A DNA stretch of 64,000 bases from Ruminococcaceae bacterium UBA3818 (GCA_002369315.1 DFDW01000036.1:1-64000), one strand, 5' to 3'. Shown: positions 41,558 through 50,350, numbered from the stretch's first letter. The notes: generated by a model from the letters alone, not told the origin. Program-made: numbers and translations.

Positions 41558-43053
41558 GAAAACACCAAAAAGTAGTGGATATTACCAACAGCTATTCGAT
41601 TTTGGCTTTGGATGACGATCCTACCATGACTTTAACGCTGCAAACCTATTTTCAGCGTTCCGGCTATCACGTAGACGTAGAAAACGATCCCTACAAAGCC
41701 ATTGAGCGGGTGCGAAACGGCCATTATGACATTCTGCTCCTGGACTTTTTGATGACACCGATCTGCGGCGACCAGGTCGTGGAACAGATCCGCAGCTTTA
41801 ATCAGGATTTGTTTATCATTCTGCTTACCGGCCATAAAAGCTTGGCGCCGCCGATCAAAACCATCCGCGATCTGGAAATTCAGGGATATTATGAGAAAAG
41901 CGACCGGTTCGACCAATTGGAGCTTCTGGTGGAGTCCTGCATCAAATCGATCAAGCAGATGCGCACCATCCAAAACTATCAGAAAGGCCTGACGAAAATC
42001 ACAGAGGACATGCCGCGGATTTACGGCCTGCGGGAGCGGAAAGAAATTGCGGATAAGCTGCTGCAGACGGCAAAAGATTTGATGGATGGCCAAAGCGTTT
42101 ATTTGGCGCTTCGGCGGGAAAGCCTTTTGGACAAATCGGCAGTGGAACCGGACGAACCTTACTTTCTCCGCTCGATGGGAGAGGCGCCTTCTTTGGAAGA
42201 GGTAATACAGCTTTCAGAGCGGGTACTACGGCAGGAAGCGGTTCAGGAAGATGGGGACTGGGTCGTCGCGCCGATTGTCAATGAAAAAGAGATCGTCGGC
42301 TCTCTGGGCGTTCGAATCGAAGGTGCTCCCCAGTATTACCAGCGCCAATTGTTGGGCATTTTCGCAAGGCAGGCCTCGTCCGCTATCTGGAACGGGATGC
42401 TGCAGCGGCTTTTGATTGAGAAAAATGAAGAACTGGTTAAAGCCAACAACATTCTGCGGGAGAACTACACCCAGATCATCAGCGCCATGCGCCTGCTGGT
42501 GGATACAAAAGACATTTATACCCGCGGCCATTCCGACCGGGTGGCCTATTATGCGGTACGCATTGCCCGTGAAATGGGGAAAGATCAAGCTTTCTGCGAA
42601 CAGCTGCATGTGGCGGGATTATTCCATGACATCGGAAAAATCGGTGTGCCGGACAACATTCTGCTGAAGGATGGGAGACTGACCGAAGAGGAATACGCCA
42701 AAATCAAAGAGCACCCGGCCGCCGGCGCGAAGATCCTTTCTTCGCTGACCCGGTTTCAGCCGATCGTACCCATTATTCGCGCCCATCATGAAAGGATAGA
42801 CGGAAAAGGTTATCCCGATGGACTCCGCGGAGCACAGATCCCGCTGGAGGCGAGGATCATCGCGGTAGCGGATTCTTACGACGCAATGACTTCCAACCGG
42901 CGTTACCGGTCCAGCCTGGGCGAGGAAAAAGCCGTCAAAGAGTTGATTGCCGGCAAGGGCAGCCAGTTCGACGGAGAGCTTGTGGATTGGTTCTTGCGGG
43001 TTTTGCAGGATAAAGAGACATTGAAAAAAGATTTGGCTGGTCTGGAAGACTAG
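41554..43053 (+). CDS. Response regulator with GAF-like and HD-GYP phosphodiesterase domains
   Basis: 499 residues, start overlapping the kinase stop (ATGA). Receiver 15-130 with phospho-Asp64 (ILLLDFLM). A GAF-like middle (~170-285) and an HD-GYP domain follow: HSDRVAYYAVRIA, HD pair 358-359 in FHDIGKIGVPDNIL, and HHERIDGKGYPDGL near 411. HD-GYP enzymes degrade cyclic di-GMP or related dinucleotides to linear forms or GMP. It links the kinase signal to second-messenger level, not to DNA binding. Confidence 0.93.
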   Translation: MRKHQKVVDITNSYSILALDDDPTMTLTLQTYFQRSGYHVDVENDPYKAIERVRNGHYDILLLDFLMTPICGDQVVEQIRSFNQDLFIILLTGHKSLAPPIKTIRDLEIQGYYEKSDRFDQLELLVESCIKSIKQMRTIQNYQKGLTKITEDMPRIYGLRERKEIADKLLQTAKDLMDGQSVYLALRRESLLDKSAVEPDEPYFLRSMGEAPSLEEVIQLSERVLRQEAVQEDGDWVVAPIVNEKEIVGSLGVRIEGAPQYYQRQLLGIFARQASSAIWNGMLQRLLIEKNEELVKANNILRENYTQIISAMRLLVDTKDIYTRGHSDRVAYYAVRIAREMGKDQAFCEQLHVAGLFHDIGKIGVPDNILLKDGRLTEEEYAKIKEHPAAGAKILSSLTRFQPIVPIIRAHHERIDGKGYPDGLRGAQIPLEARIIAVADSYDAMTSNRRYRSSLGEEKAVKELIAGKGSQFDGELVDWFLRVLQDKETLKKDLAGLED

Positions 43054-43111
43054 ATACGGGCTGCTTTTAGCGGACAAAGACCGGAGTTCTTGAAATACAG
43101 GAGGAGCAAAT

Positions 43112-44770
43112 ATGAAAAGAGTCCCGTTGAACAAGGCTGATTATTACGAAACGTTCCCTTCCTATCTGGATGGGATTTCCCGCAAATTCGGGGAGAAACC
43201 GGCCATTACTTATTTTACCAGAGCGAAAGAGCCGGTTACCGCCAGTTATGCGCAGGTGACGCAGCAGGCGCTTTGCGCGGCTCATGCGCTGAAGGCGCGG
43301 GGATATGCCGGAAAGCATCTGGCTATTGTGGCAGAGAACTGCTATGATTGGCTGGTGGCATATTTGGCGATTGCCAGCGCCGGCGCGGCGGCAGTCTGTA
43401 TCGATGTGGAACAGTCGGATGAGAATATTCGCCAAATGATTTCGCAGGCAGACGCCGTGGGTGTGTTTGCTTCCGATACCTATCTGCCGATCTGCCGGCA
43501 AACGGAGGAAGAAGCCGCTGCGTGGGATTTGTTTTTGCTGGGCGAATCTTCCAAGGAACAGGTGAGCATTCAGGATTTATGCCGTGAGGGGCAGCCTCTG
43601 ATGGAGCAGAAAGAGAATCGGATTGACGGTTTGGCCTGTGACCCTGCGGCAACGGCATCCATTGTTTATACATCGGGTACCACAAGCCTATCCAAACCGG
43701 TTATGCTCAGCCATCGGGCGATTTTGTATAACGCAGGCGACGCGATTCGGGATGTAGACGCCGGTCCGCGGGTGTTTTCGTCTTTGCCTTTTTACCATTC
43801 TTACGGGATGACCGGCGCGGTATTGGATACGCTGGTGCGCGGTGCGGAACTTTGCATTAACGGGGATTTAAAAACCATGATGCGGGACTTGTATCTGTCC
43901 CAGCCGGACTCTATGATCACCGTTCCGCTGGTCGTGGAAATGTTGTATAAACAGTTGTGGCTCAGCGCGGAAAAAGAGGGAAAGGCCAAGCAATTGCGAA
44001 GCCTTTTAAAGATGTGCAGAATTTTGAAAAAACTGCATTTGCCGTGGGAAAATAAAACGTTGTCCGATATCCGGCAAAAGATGGTGGGCAGCCTGCATGT
44101 CATTGTCAGCGGCGGCGCCCATCTGGAGAAAAAAATCTGTGAGGATTTTGAGTTATTTGGCATCCAGATCCTGCAAGGATATGGGATCACCGAATGTGCG
44201 CCGATGGTATCTACCAACGGCAACAAATACTGTAAAATGGGCTCGGTAGGCCTGGTGCTGGATCACTATCAGGTTAAAATCGTAGAAGACGAGATCTGGG
44301 TAAAGGGAACGTCTTTGATGAATGGGTATTATAAACAGCCCCAGCAGACAAAAGAGGTCATGACCGAAGACGGATGGTTTAAAACCGGAGACTTGGGGTA
44401 TCTGGACAAGGATGGATTTTTGTATATCACCGGGCGGAAAAAGAATCTGATCGTCTTTAAAAACGGGAAGAAGGTTTCGCCGGAAAAGCTGGAAGAACAG
44501 CTTCTGAAAATCCCGATGGTGAAAGAGGTCATGGTGTATGGCGCGGCCAATGGCTCTTCCGCCGATACGGTAGTGGTGGCCGCCAGCATCTATCCGGATC
44601 CGGAATTGTCCAAAGGTATGTCTTCCTACGAAATTTTAGAGCATCTGCAATCGAAAATCGACCAATTGAATGCAACGCTTCCTTTGTTCCAGCAGATTCA
44701 GATGATTACGATTCGGGACCAGGAATTTACAAAAACAGCGTCGAAAAAAATTAAGCGGCATACGGTTTGA
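43112..44770 (+). CDS. Acyl-AMP ligase (fatty acyl/aryl adenylating enzyme) of the NRPS locus
   Basis: 552 residues. ANL-superfamily enzyme: YTSGTTSLSKPVMLSH (phosphate loop), SLPFYHSYGMTG, GYGITECAP, GWFKTGDLGYLDKDGF, and C-terminal catalytic Lys in TKTASKKIKR. The start is the CDS ATG 15 bp after AGGAGG. It activates a carboxylic acid as adenylate and passes it to CoA or a carrier protein. A stand-alone carrier protein lies 142 bp downstream and the NRPS begins with a C domain, so starter acyl loading is the likely role. Acid specificity is not readable. Confidence 0.9.
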   Translation: MKRVPLNKADYYETFPSYLDGISRKFGEKPAITYFTRAKEPVTASYAQVTQQALCAAHALKARGYAGKHLAIVAENCYDWLVAYLAIASAGAAAVCIDVEQSDENIRQMISQADAVGVFASDTYLPICRQTEEEAAAWDLFLLGESSKEQVSIQDLCREGQPLMEQKENRIDGLACDPAATASIVYTSGTTSLSKPVMLSHRAILYNAGDAIRDVDAGPRVFSSLPFYHSYGMTGAVLDTLVRGAELCINGDLKTMMRDLYLSQPDSMITVPLVVEMLYKQLWLSAEKEGKAKQLRSLLKMCRILKKLHLPWENKTLSDIRQKMVGSLHVIVSGGAHLEKKICEDFELFGIQILQGYGITECAPMVSTNGNKYCKMGSVGLVLDHYQVKIVEDEIWVKGTSLMNGYYKQPQQTKEVMTEDGWFKTGDLGYLDKDGFLYITGRKKNLIVFKNGKKVSPEKLEEQLLKIPMVKEVMVYGAANGSSADTVVVAASIYPDPELSKGMSSYEILEHLQSKIDQLNATLPLFQQIQMITIRDQEFTKTASKKIKRHTV

Positions 44771-44827
44771 GTTGGGAGTTCCGCTGCAACAGTGATAGAA
44801 AGTGTGCCGGGTGTTGCGGACAGGGAC

Positions 44828-44856
44828 TTGCATATTTTGGAAATTTATAGTATAAT
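44828..44856 (+). promoter_or_regulatory. Internal promoter before the carrier protein gene
   Basis: TTGCAT (44828-44833), 17 bp, TATAAT (44851-44856), 55 bp before the carrier protein start. The ACP and transferase can be made apart from the large operon. Confidence 0.75.
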
Positions 44857-44911
44857 TTGCGATATGGAATAATCAGGAAATTTGTTGTCGCAAAAGGAGT
44901 AAAAAAGCAGT

Positions 44912-45139
44912 ATGTTGGAAATTATCCAGAAAATCATTTTTGAGGTTACCGGAAAAAGCGAAGTTACGATCGATACCGATTTTGTGCGTGACTTGGAGCT
45001 GAACTCTTTTGACGTGATGAATATCGTGTGTGCTTTTGAAGAATATTTCCAGACGACCATCCCAACCCGCGATGTGTGGAAGCTGCATCAGGTTCGGGAT
45101 GTCATTGAATACGCGAGAGAACGCGGCTTGGAGGAATAG
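44912..45139 (+). CDS. Stand-alone acyl carrier protein
   Basis: 75 residues, acidic four-helix ACP. The phosphopantetheine Ser is in DLELNSFDVMN (Ser32 region), replacing the usual DSL with NSF. AAAAGGAG lies ~12 bp before ATG. Position between the acyl ligase and a phosphopantetheinyl transferase argues for a dedicated carrier handing acyl groups to the NRPS starter C domain. A role as a D-alanyl-type carrier is possible but there are no dlt genes here. Confidence 0.88.
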   Translation: MLEIIQKIIFEVTGKSEVTIDTDFVRDLELNSFDVMNIVCAFEEYFQTTIPTRDVWKLHQVRDVIEYARERGLEE

Positions 45140-45143
45140 CCGG

Positions 45144-45692
45144 GTGGCGGAGGTTACGATTTACTGGTACGGCCCGAAACGCCCTTCCTCCCGTCAGTGT
45201 TTGGTTCGATGCGCCGCTTTGTTCAGCGGGGAATCGCCGGAAGGGGCGGAAGCATCCTGGCCAGTGGAGCGGGAGGAACGGGGAAAACCCTTTTTTCCCA
45301 ACCATCCGCAGGTACACTGTTCGGTTACTCACAGCGGCGATTATTGGCTCGGCGCCTTTTGTACCCAGCAGGTGGGAATCGACCTGCAGATCCACAAGCC
45401 GGGGCGCCTGGCGGCGTTGTCGCATCGCTTTTTCCATCCGGAAGAAGACCGCTATCTGCAAAGGGCCGGTTTTGCGGATTTTTACCGGGTCTGGGCGGCG
45501 AAAGAGAGTTTTGTCAAGTTTTCTGGAGAGGGAATCGGCGGGAACTTCGGGCGATTTTCCGTTGCAGGGCAGCAGGGGCTTTTGCCGGAGGTAGATGGGC
45601 TGCAGCTCCGATTTGTTCCGTTCCGCTGCGATTATACGCTGTGCGTGTGCGCGCGGGAAATTTCTTCGGTTTTGCTTTTGCCGGGAAAATGA
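45144..45692 (+). CDS. Sfp-type 4'-phosphopantetheinyl transferase
   Basis: 182 residues from GTG 45144, with GGAGGA 8 bp upstream, 4 bp after the carrier protein stop. Motifs: SVTHSGDYWLGAF, GIDLQIHKPG (GxD metal residue) and FYRVWAAKESFVKFSGEGI (WxxKExxxK). It transfers phosphopantetheine from CoA to carrier serines, here the ACP and the two NRPS PCPs. It is shorter than Sfp (~224) but complete in motifs. The frame open upstream to 45030 is not used. Confidence 0.92.
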   Translation: MAEVTIYWYGPKRPSSRQCLVRCAALFSGESPEGAEASWPVEREERGKPFFPNHPQVHCSVTHSGDYWLGAFCTQQVGIDLQIHKPGRLAALSHRFFHPEEDRYLQRAGFADFYRVWAAKESFVKFSGEGIGGNFGRFSVAGQQGLLPEVDGLQLRFVPFRCDYTLCVCAREISSVLLLPGK

Positions 45693-45769
45693 TTCACAAT
45701 CACAATATCGTTTAACCGCTTACAACGTGTGAGCGGAATAACAGATTAAGATGTGAGAATAAAAAATGA

Positions 45770-45803
45770 GAAAACCCCGCGTGAATATTCACGCGGGGTT
45801 TTC
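45770..45803. terminator. Perfect palindromic terminator closing the NRPS locus
   Basis: GAAAACCCCGCGTGA (45770-45784) and TCACGCGGGGTTTTC (45789-45803) around ATAT. Usable on both strands by the convergent neighbours. Confidence 0.85.
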
Positions 45804-45827
45804 TGACAATGAATCGGGAATAGGATA

Positions 45828-46355
45828 TTATTTCTTTGGTTCAATGATGATCATTTCATCATCTTCGCCCAAAAAGTTGAGCGGTTCTTCGCCGGTGATT
45901 GGATTTACCGCAACAGCATATTCTTTCATTTCTTCGACGGACATAACATAATAAGCATACTGCTTTGCAGCCGTGTCATAAACACCGAGCAAAATGGATT
46001 GACCATCTTGAAAAGCGGATGTGATCGCCTGTGTCTCTTTATTTTTTATAATGGGTAAATCCATTTGCGTCAGCGTATTGTCCGCGGGATGAAACAAAAA
46101 GGACTCTGCTCTTCCACTGTAAATAAAAATATCGTCAGTTGGCAGATGCTCTGTGAAATTAGCCGGGAAAAGGGCATCTCCATTGCCTTTCGCGACAAGC
46201 TGCAGGGAATCTTCCGATAGCTTATAGATGTTTAATTCCACCCAATCTGTAATCAAAAGATAATCACCGATTACGTGGATCTGTCCGATTTTAAAGTCAT
46301 TCATATCTTCTTGCATCTCAGACATATCAACACAGCCGATTGACGTGCCATCCAA
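45828..46355 (-). CDS. Hypothetical beta-rich protein, probably truncated at the 5' end
   Basis: 175 residues from a TTG. The frame stays open ~45 bp upstream to a TGA without an ATG or GTG. Strand-rich sequence (IGQIHVIGDYLLITDWVELNIYKLS, SILLGVYDTAAKQYAYYVMSV) with an acidic end, like the C-terminal part of a propeller or solute-exposed domain. No family recognised. AAGGAGGAGC lies 40 bp upstream but leads to no in-frame start. Probably a remnant missing a signal peptide and N-terminus. Confidence 0.5.
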   Translation of the reverse strand: MDGTSIGCVDMSEMQEDMNDFKIGQIHVIGDYLLITDWVELNIYKLSEDSLQLVAKGNGDALFPANFTEHLPTDDIFIYSGRAESFLFHPADNTLTQMDLPIIKNKETQAITSAFQDGQSILLGVYDTAAKQYAYYVMSVEEMKEYAVAVNPITGEEPLNFLGEDDEMIIIEPKK

Positions 46356-46441
46356 ATGATAGGTTCTTAGTTCCCAATGCTCCTCCTTTATGAATTTTTG
46401 TCAAAATCACTAAGACTGATGAATGACGAAAACAGACGCCG

Positions 46442-47140
46442 CTATTGTGCTTGCGTGATCGCTTGCTTGAGCCCGTCGTAAGCGCCGCGGGCAAGCGGAA
46501 TCTGCTGCCCGTTATCCAACAGTACAGCAGTCCGGGACAACTGCCCGATATGCTCCAACGATACGATATAAGACCGATGGCACCGGTAAAAACCTCCGTC
46601 CAACAGCTCTTCCAGATCCGACATCCGCATCCTCATTGATTCCTCTCCGTGGGACAAATGCAGACGAACGTTGTGGGAACAAGCTTCCGCATATAAAATA
46701 TCCGCCGTTGGAATCCGAACCGGCCGGCCGTTCAGCGGCAGAAGCACAGCCTTGGGTGTTCGATGCAAATTCAAGGCAGCCCGGTCCAATAACTGGAACA
46801 ACTTGATATCCTGAATCGGCCGGATCAGGTAGTACAATGCGCCCACGCCGTCCCCCGCATCGGTGGGACCGGGCCGGTCAGCGCACAGGATAATTTGCAC
46901 CTGGCGGTTATTTTCCCGAATTTTTCGGACTAGTTCTATATTATTTGTTCGGGCCAAGCGGATATCCAGCAGAAGGATATCTCCAAAAGGATGTTCCGCG
47001 CAGGAAGAGAGAAAGTTTTCTACGTTGGGATAGGATAGAACCTGAACCGAGAGCGCGCGCTGATCCGCCCATAGCTGTATCAATTTTGCCAAAAGGGTCG
47101 TTTGGGCCGGTTCTTTCGCACAAATGATAACGGACAGCAT
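46442..47140 (-). CDS. LytTR-family response regulator
   Basis: 232 residues from ATG 47140, with AAAGGAGG 6 bp upstream. A CheY-like receiver (phospho-Asp in DILLLDIRL, ~59) is followed by a LytTR DNA-binding domain (ADILYAEACSHNVRLHL, GGFYRCHRSYIVSLEHI). This class (AgrA, LytR) controls peptide signalling, toxins and exopolymers. No partner kinase is adjacent. An extended -10 promoter (TGCTATAAT on the minus strand, 47173-47180) lies 33 bp upstream of the start. Confidence 0.9.
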   Translation of the reverse strand: MLSVIICAKEPAQTTLLAKLIQLWADQRALSVQVLSYPNVENFLSSCAEHPFGDILLLDIRLARTNNIELVRKIRENNRQVQIILCADRPGPTDAGDGVGALYYLIRPIQDIKLFQLLDRAALNLHRTPKAVLLPLNGRPVRIPTADILYAEACSHNVRLHLSHGEESMRMRMSDLEELLDGGFYRCHRSYIVSLEHIGQLSRTAVLLDNGQQIPLARGAYDGLKQAITQAQ

Positions 47141-47204
47141 GCGCAACCTCCTTTACTTTTTCCATTTTTTGTATTATAGCATAGGATTTTGAAAAATATG
47201 TGAA

Positions 47205-47400
47205 GAAAACCAAACAGATTGGTATCGAAATAGAAAATTTATTAAAATTTAAATTTTGCGAAGAAATGTTTGAAAAATAATTTGTCGAATATGATTCTAT
47301 TATATATAAATTTACAGATATTGTATATCCATAGAATAAATAAAGATATTATGGGAAATTTATAGACTATTTTTTGAATCTGTGTAATAAGCGGTGGAAA
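47205..47400. other. AT-rich gap with no gene
   Basis: About 200 bp of nearly pure A/T (for example TATTAAAATTTAAATTTTG) between the LytTR and MerR genes. No frame, ribosome site or clear hairpin. Much more AT-rich than its surroundings. Confidence 0.6.
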
Positions 47401-47461
47401 GAGTATGATGGTTTTTGTGTGTCGCTTTTATGATTACCAATGGGGGGATAGGATGCTTTCC

Positions 47462-48268
47462 CTAACCTTCTATCCGGATTTGCAGTTCGGTAACGAATTC
47501 TTCCTCTTTCCCGGTGTAGCGGTTGTCGATGTGATACAGTTCCAGCAGATCTCCCGCCGCACACAGCTTTTGGGCGTTGATTTCACAAAGCAGCCGCTGC
47601 GCATACGATGGTGCGGCGCGATAGCTTCCGGTGTAAACCAGGCAGGCATATTTCCCGCCGGGAAGCAGAAGATCGTATTCTTTCGCGTTTGGCTCCAACA
47701 GGAAAAAAACCGAATGGTAATGCCCAAACCGGCCGGCGCGCACCTCATCCAGACGCATCCCGGCACCGATTGCCTGCCCGCCCAGATCCCGGATGGTATC
47801 CGCATGGCGGTTGTGCAGCTTTTTGATGGCAAAATCCACCTCTTCGTCCCGGGAGATGTCCGTGTTGAACAGCAGACAGGGCCGGTCGGCGATGGAGCGG
47901 ATGGTTATTTGCCCACCAGGCAGGGCGGCATATTGTTTCAGATGTTTTTGCCGTTCGGAAATGGCCCTGTCGATCTGGCGCAGCTGCCGGAGCCTTTGCC
48001 GGATCAGCTGCTGCTCCTCCGAGAGAAGGGATTGGGTATTCTTGATATTCAAATCGTCCAGATAAGCGCTGATCCGATCGGTGGAAAACCCCAGCTGCCG
48101 CAGATCCCGGATGATCGTCAGCCGGTAAATATCCTGCAGGCTGTAAAGCCGGTAACCGTTTTCACCGCGGCGAGGCCGTATCAGACCAAGCCGTTCGTAA
48201 TAGCGGAGCGTATCGGTGCCGACGCCGTACAGCTGTGCCAACTCCTTGATCCTGTATTCGTTTTTCAT
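47462..48268 (-). CDS. MerR-family regulator with a ligand-binding domain
   Basis: 268 residues from ATG 48268, with GGAGG 5 bp upstream. Winged helix RIKELAQLYGVGTDTLRYYERLGLIRP, a dimerisation coil (~75-125), then a GyrI/BmrR-like effector domain (FGHYHSVFFLLEP, GGKYACLVYTGSY). Such regulators bind a 19-bp-spacer promoter and activate on binding a small molecule, often a drug. Exactly such a promoter lies in the divergent gap. Target: the YitT-like gene and itself. Confidence 0.92.
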   Translation of the reverse strand: MKNEYRIKELAQLYGVGTDTLRYYERLGLIRPRRGENGYRLYSLQDIYRLTIIRDLRQLGFSTDRISAYLDDLNIKNTQSLLSEEQQLIRQRLRQLRQIDRAISERQKHLKQYAALPGGQITIRSIADRPCLLFNTDISRDEEVDFAIKKLHNRHADTIRDLGGQAIGAGMRLDEVRAGRFGHYHSVFFLLEPNAKEYDLLLPGGKYACLVYTGSYRAAPSYAQRLLCEINAQKLCAAGDLLELYHIDNRYTGKEEEFVTELQIRIEG

Positions 48269-48336
48269 TGCATCCTCCATATTGAAAAATCTTTCCGGCG
48301 CATAAAAACGGTAAAAGTACCGGTCCACAAAGGCTC

Positions 48337-48376
48337 TTGACATTCGTATTATACCAACCTTTATACTAAATGTCAT
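48337..48376. promoter_or_regulatory. Overlapping divergent MerR-type promoters
   Basis: Plus: TTGACA (48337-48342), 19-bp spacer, TATACT (48362-48367). Minus: ATGACA (complement of 48371-48376), 17 bp, TATAAT (complement of 48348-48353). A GACATT/AATGTC inverted repeat spans them. The 19-bp spacer is the MerR signature. Confidence 0.82.
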
Positions 48377-48431
48377 GGGGCAAGCCCCCGATTTTATTTT
48401 GCACAAGGCAGGACAAGGAGCATTTCAAAAA

Positions 48432-49118
48432 ATGAGTTTTCGCAATCGAATAAAACACTGGGCTGAACAAATGCAGACCTGGCTTCCGCCCAAGCGACTG
48501 GCATTGTTTTTATTGGGAACAGCGGTCCTTTCGTTCGGCATGTACAACATCCACCGGAGGGTGGGCATCACCGAAGGAGGGGTTCTGGGCATGGTGCTTT
48601 TGCTGGATCATCAGCTTTCGCTCCCTCCCTGGCTGATGACGCCCGTTTTGGATATCACCTGCTACCTGTTGGGACTGCGTTTTTTGGGCTGGGATTTTAT
48701 CAAGCTCTCGGCGGTCTCCTCCTTGGGAATGTCCGCCTTTTTCCGGCTTTGGGAGCAGTTCCCGCCGGTTTTGCCGGATCTTTCGGCTCATCCGCTGGCG
48801 GCGGCTTTACTGGGCGGCGCTTTTGTAGGGGTCGGCGTGGGGCTGGTGGTCCGCCAGGGTGGCTCCAGCGGCGGCGACGACGCGCTGGCGCTGGTGATCT
48901 CCAAATTGAGCCGGTGCCGGTTATCAAGGGCTTATTTGGTGACCGACCTGTCGGTGCTGTTGCTTTCCCTGAGCTATATCCCGTTCCGGCGCATCGTTTA
49001 CTCGCTGGTGACAGTAACGGTTTCTTCTTTGCTGATTGACTGGATTCAAGATCTGGGCAGCAAAAAGGAGCAGGAGGCGGCGGCCGGCGATGCCGGTGGA
49101 AAACCGTTTGCCTTTTAA
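48432..49118 (+). CDS. YitT-family membrane protein
   Basis: 228 residues from ATG 48432; AAGGAG is about 11 bp upstream. Five to six membrane helices with the YitT pattern: LGTAVLSFGMYNIHRRVGITEGGVLG, LLGGAFVGVGVGLVVRQGGSSGGDDALAL, and YSLVTVTVSSLLIDWIQ. It is shorter than two-domain YitT proteins because the C-terminal DUF2179 part is absent. Function of the family is unknown. Expression is probably under the divergent MerR regulator. Confidence 0.85.
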   Translation: MSFRNRIKHWAEQMQTWLPPKRLALFLLGTAVLSFGMYNIHRRVGITEGGVLGMVLLLDHQLSLPPWLMTPVLDITCYLLGLRFLGWDFIKLSAVSSLGMSAFFRLWEQFPPVLPDLSAHPLAAALLGGAFVGVGVGLVVRQGGSSGGDDALALVISKLSRCRLSRAYLVTDLSVLLLSLSYIPFRRIVYSLVTVTVSSLLIDWIQDLGSKKEQEAAAGDAGGKPFAF

Positions 49119-49464
49119 GCTGAAAAAGCGAAGAGAGATCGAAAAAGAAACGGTTTTAATAAAAGGAAAATTTTTTTATAAAAGGGCGCAGAGAAAAAAC
49201 GGATTGATCTTGTAGAAATTTGCAGTTGGCAAAGATTTGATCGAAATTTTCTTCTCTTTTCGACATCCAGACAGGAAAGAAATGTCGAAATGGTGCAAAA
49301 GAGTTCGGAAATAGCCAAAATGCGGCATCAAAGCGGAAAAAATAGCGCACAAACTTCTGCGAGAAAGTTCATGCAGTCCATTCATTGCCAGATGAGGGAA
49401 AAACATGATAGTATTTTGGTAGACAAAATGTTGCGGGAAAAACGCTTTTGGAGGAATCATCGAC
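49119..49464. promoter_or_regulatory. spo0A upstream region with paired 0A boxes
   Basis: TTCGACA (49259-49265) and TGTCGAA (49283-49289) are inverted matches to the Spo0A box, ~180-205 bp before the start codon. A TTGCCA (49385-49390), 18-bp, TAGTAT element lies nearer the gene. This suggests autoregulation. Confidence 0.65.
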
Positions 49465-50250
49465 ATGGAAGCAACTACAAGAAAGGTCATAATTGCAGAT
49501 GAAAGCCGGGAATTTGCCGTTCCTTGTGCCAGATTGCTGAAAAGCTTTGGCGTAGAAGCAGTATTGGTGCCGAAAGACGGAGAAGCACTGTATGAGGCGA
49601 TCGTCGCGCAAAAGCCACAAGCCGTTTTGTGCGACGTGTTTATGCCGCACAGCGATGCCATCGGCGTGATGAAAAGAGTGCGGGAAGAGGAAAATCTGCC
49701 GCAGCCTCAGTTTATGGTCCTGTCCGGCTTTGACAATGTTCTGCTTCAGAACGAGGTCATGCAGTCCGGGGCACGGTACTATTTTCTGAAGCCTTTTGAT
49801 CCGGAAGTACTGGCGGAACGGATTGTTCAGCTGATGGGCAGCGATGAGCAGCGGGGTGGAAAGAATGTGAAGACAGTATCTTTTGGAACTGGCGGGCAGG
49901 ATATGGAGCTGATGGTAACAGAGATGATCCACCAAATCGGTGTGCCAGCCCATATCAAAGGTTATCATTATTTGCGGGAAGCCATTTTACTGTCGGTGGA
50001 AGACCCGGAGGTAATGAATGCGGTGACAAAGGTGCTGTATCCGACAGTGGCCAAAAAATTCGCGACAACGCCCTCCCGCGTAGAGCGGGCCATCCGCCAT
50101 GCCATTGAGGTAGCGTGGGATCGGGGCGATGTGGATACACTGAACGCTTATTTTGGGTATACGATTCACAATTCCCGCGGCAAACCCACCAATTCGGAAT
50201 TCATCGCCATGCTCAGCGACAAACTCCGATTGACGATCAAGGTGTCGTAA
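49465..50250 (+). CDS. spo0A: Sporulation master regulator Spo0A
   Basis: 261 residues. Receiver 1-125 with acidic pocket IIADE, phospho-Asp in [11 protein letters not shown] and Lys in FLKPFD. The C-terminal effector domain (~150-261) has the near-invariant Spo0A recognition region [24 protein letters not shown] lies 10 bp before ATG. It controls entry into sporulation. spoIVB, its usual upstream neighbour in clostridia, is not present here; a YitT-like gene is. Confidence 0.97.
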   Translation: MEATTRKVIIADESREFAVPCARLLKSFGVEAVLVPKDGEALYEAIVAQKPQAVLCDVFMPHSDAIGVMKRVREEENLPQPQFMVLSGFDNVLLQNEVMQSGARYYFLKPFDPEVLAERIVQLMGSDEQRGGKNVKTVSFGTGGQDMELMVTEMIHQIGVPAHIKGYHYLREAILLSVEDPEVMNAVTKVLYPTVAKKFATTPSRVERAIRHAIEVAWDRGDVDTLNAYFGYTIHNSRGKPTNSEFIAMLSDKLRLTIKVS

Positions 50251-50350
50251 AAAGCGCTGAAGCACCGTCCGCTTTCCTTTTCCCGACATCAGAACCATAA
50301 CGGTTTCAGTCGGAATAGTCCCCCACAGGCGCGCGGCGCTTGTAAAGCAG

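Noticed and set aside
45728..45745. GTGAGCGGAATAACA, one base longer than the core of the lac operator
   Set aside because: No LacI-family gene or sugar operon is near; the extra central base breaks the symmetry. Treated as coincidence.
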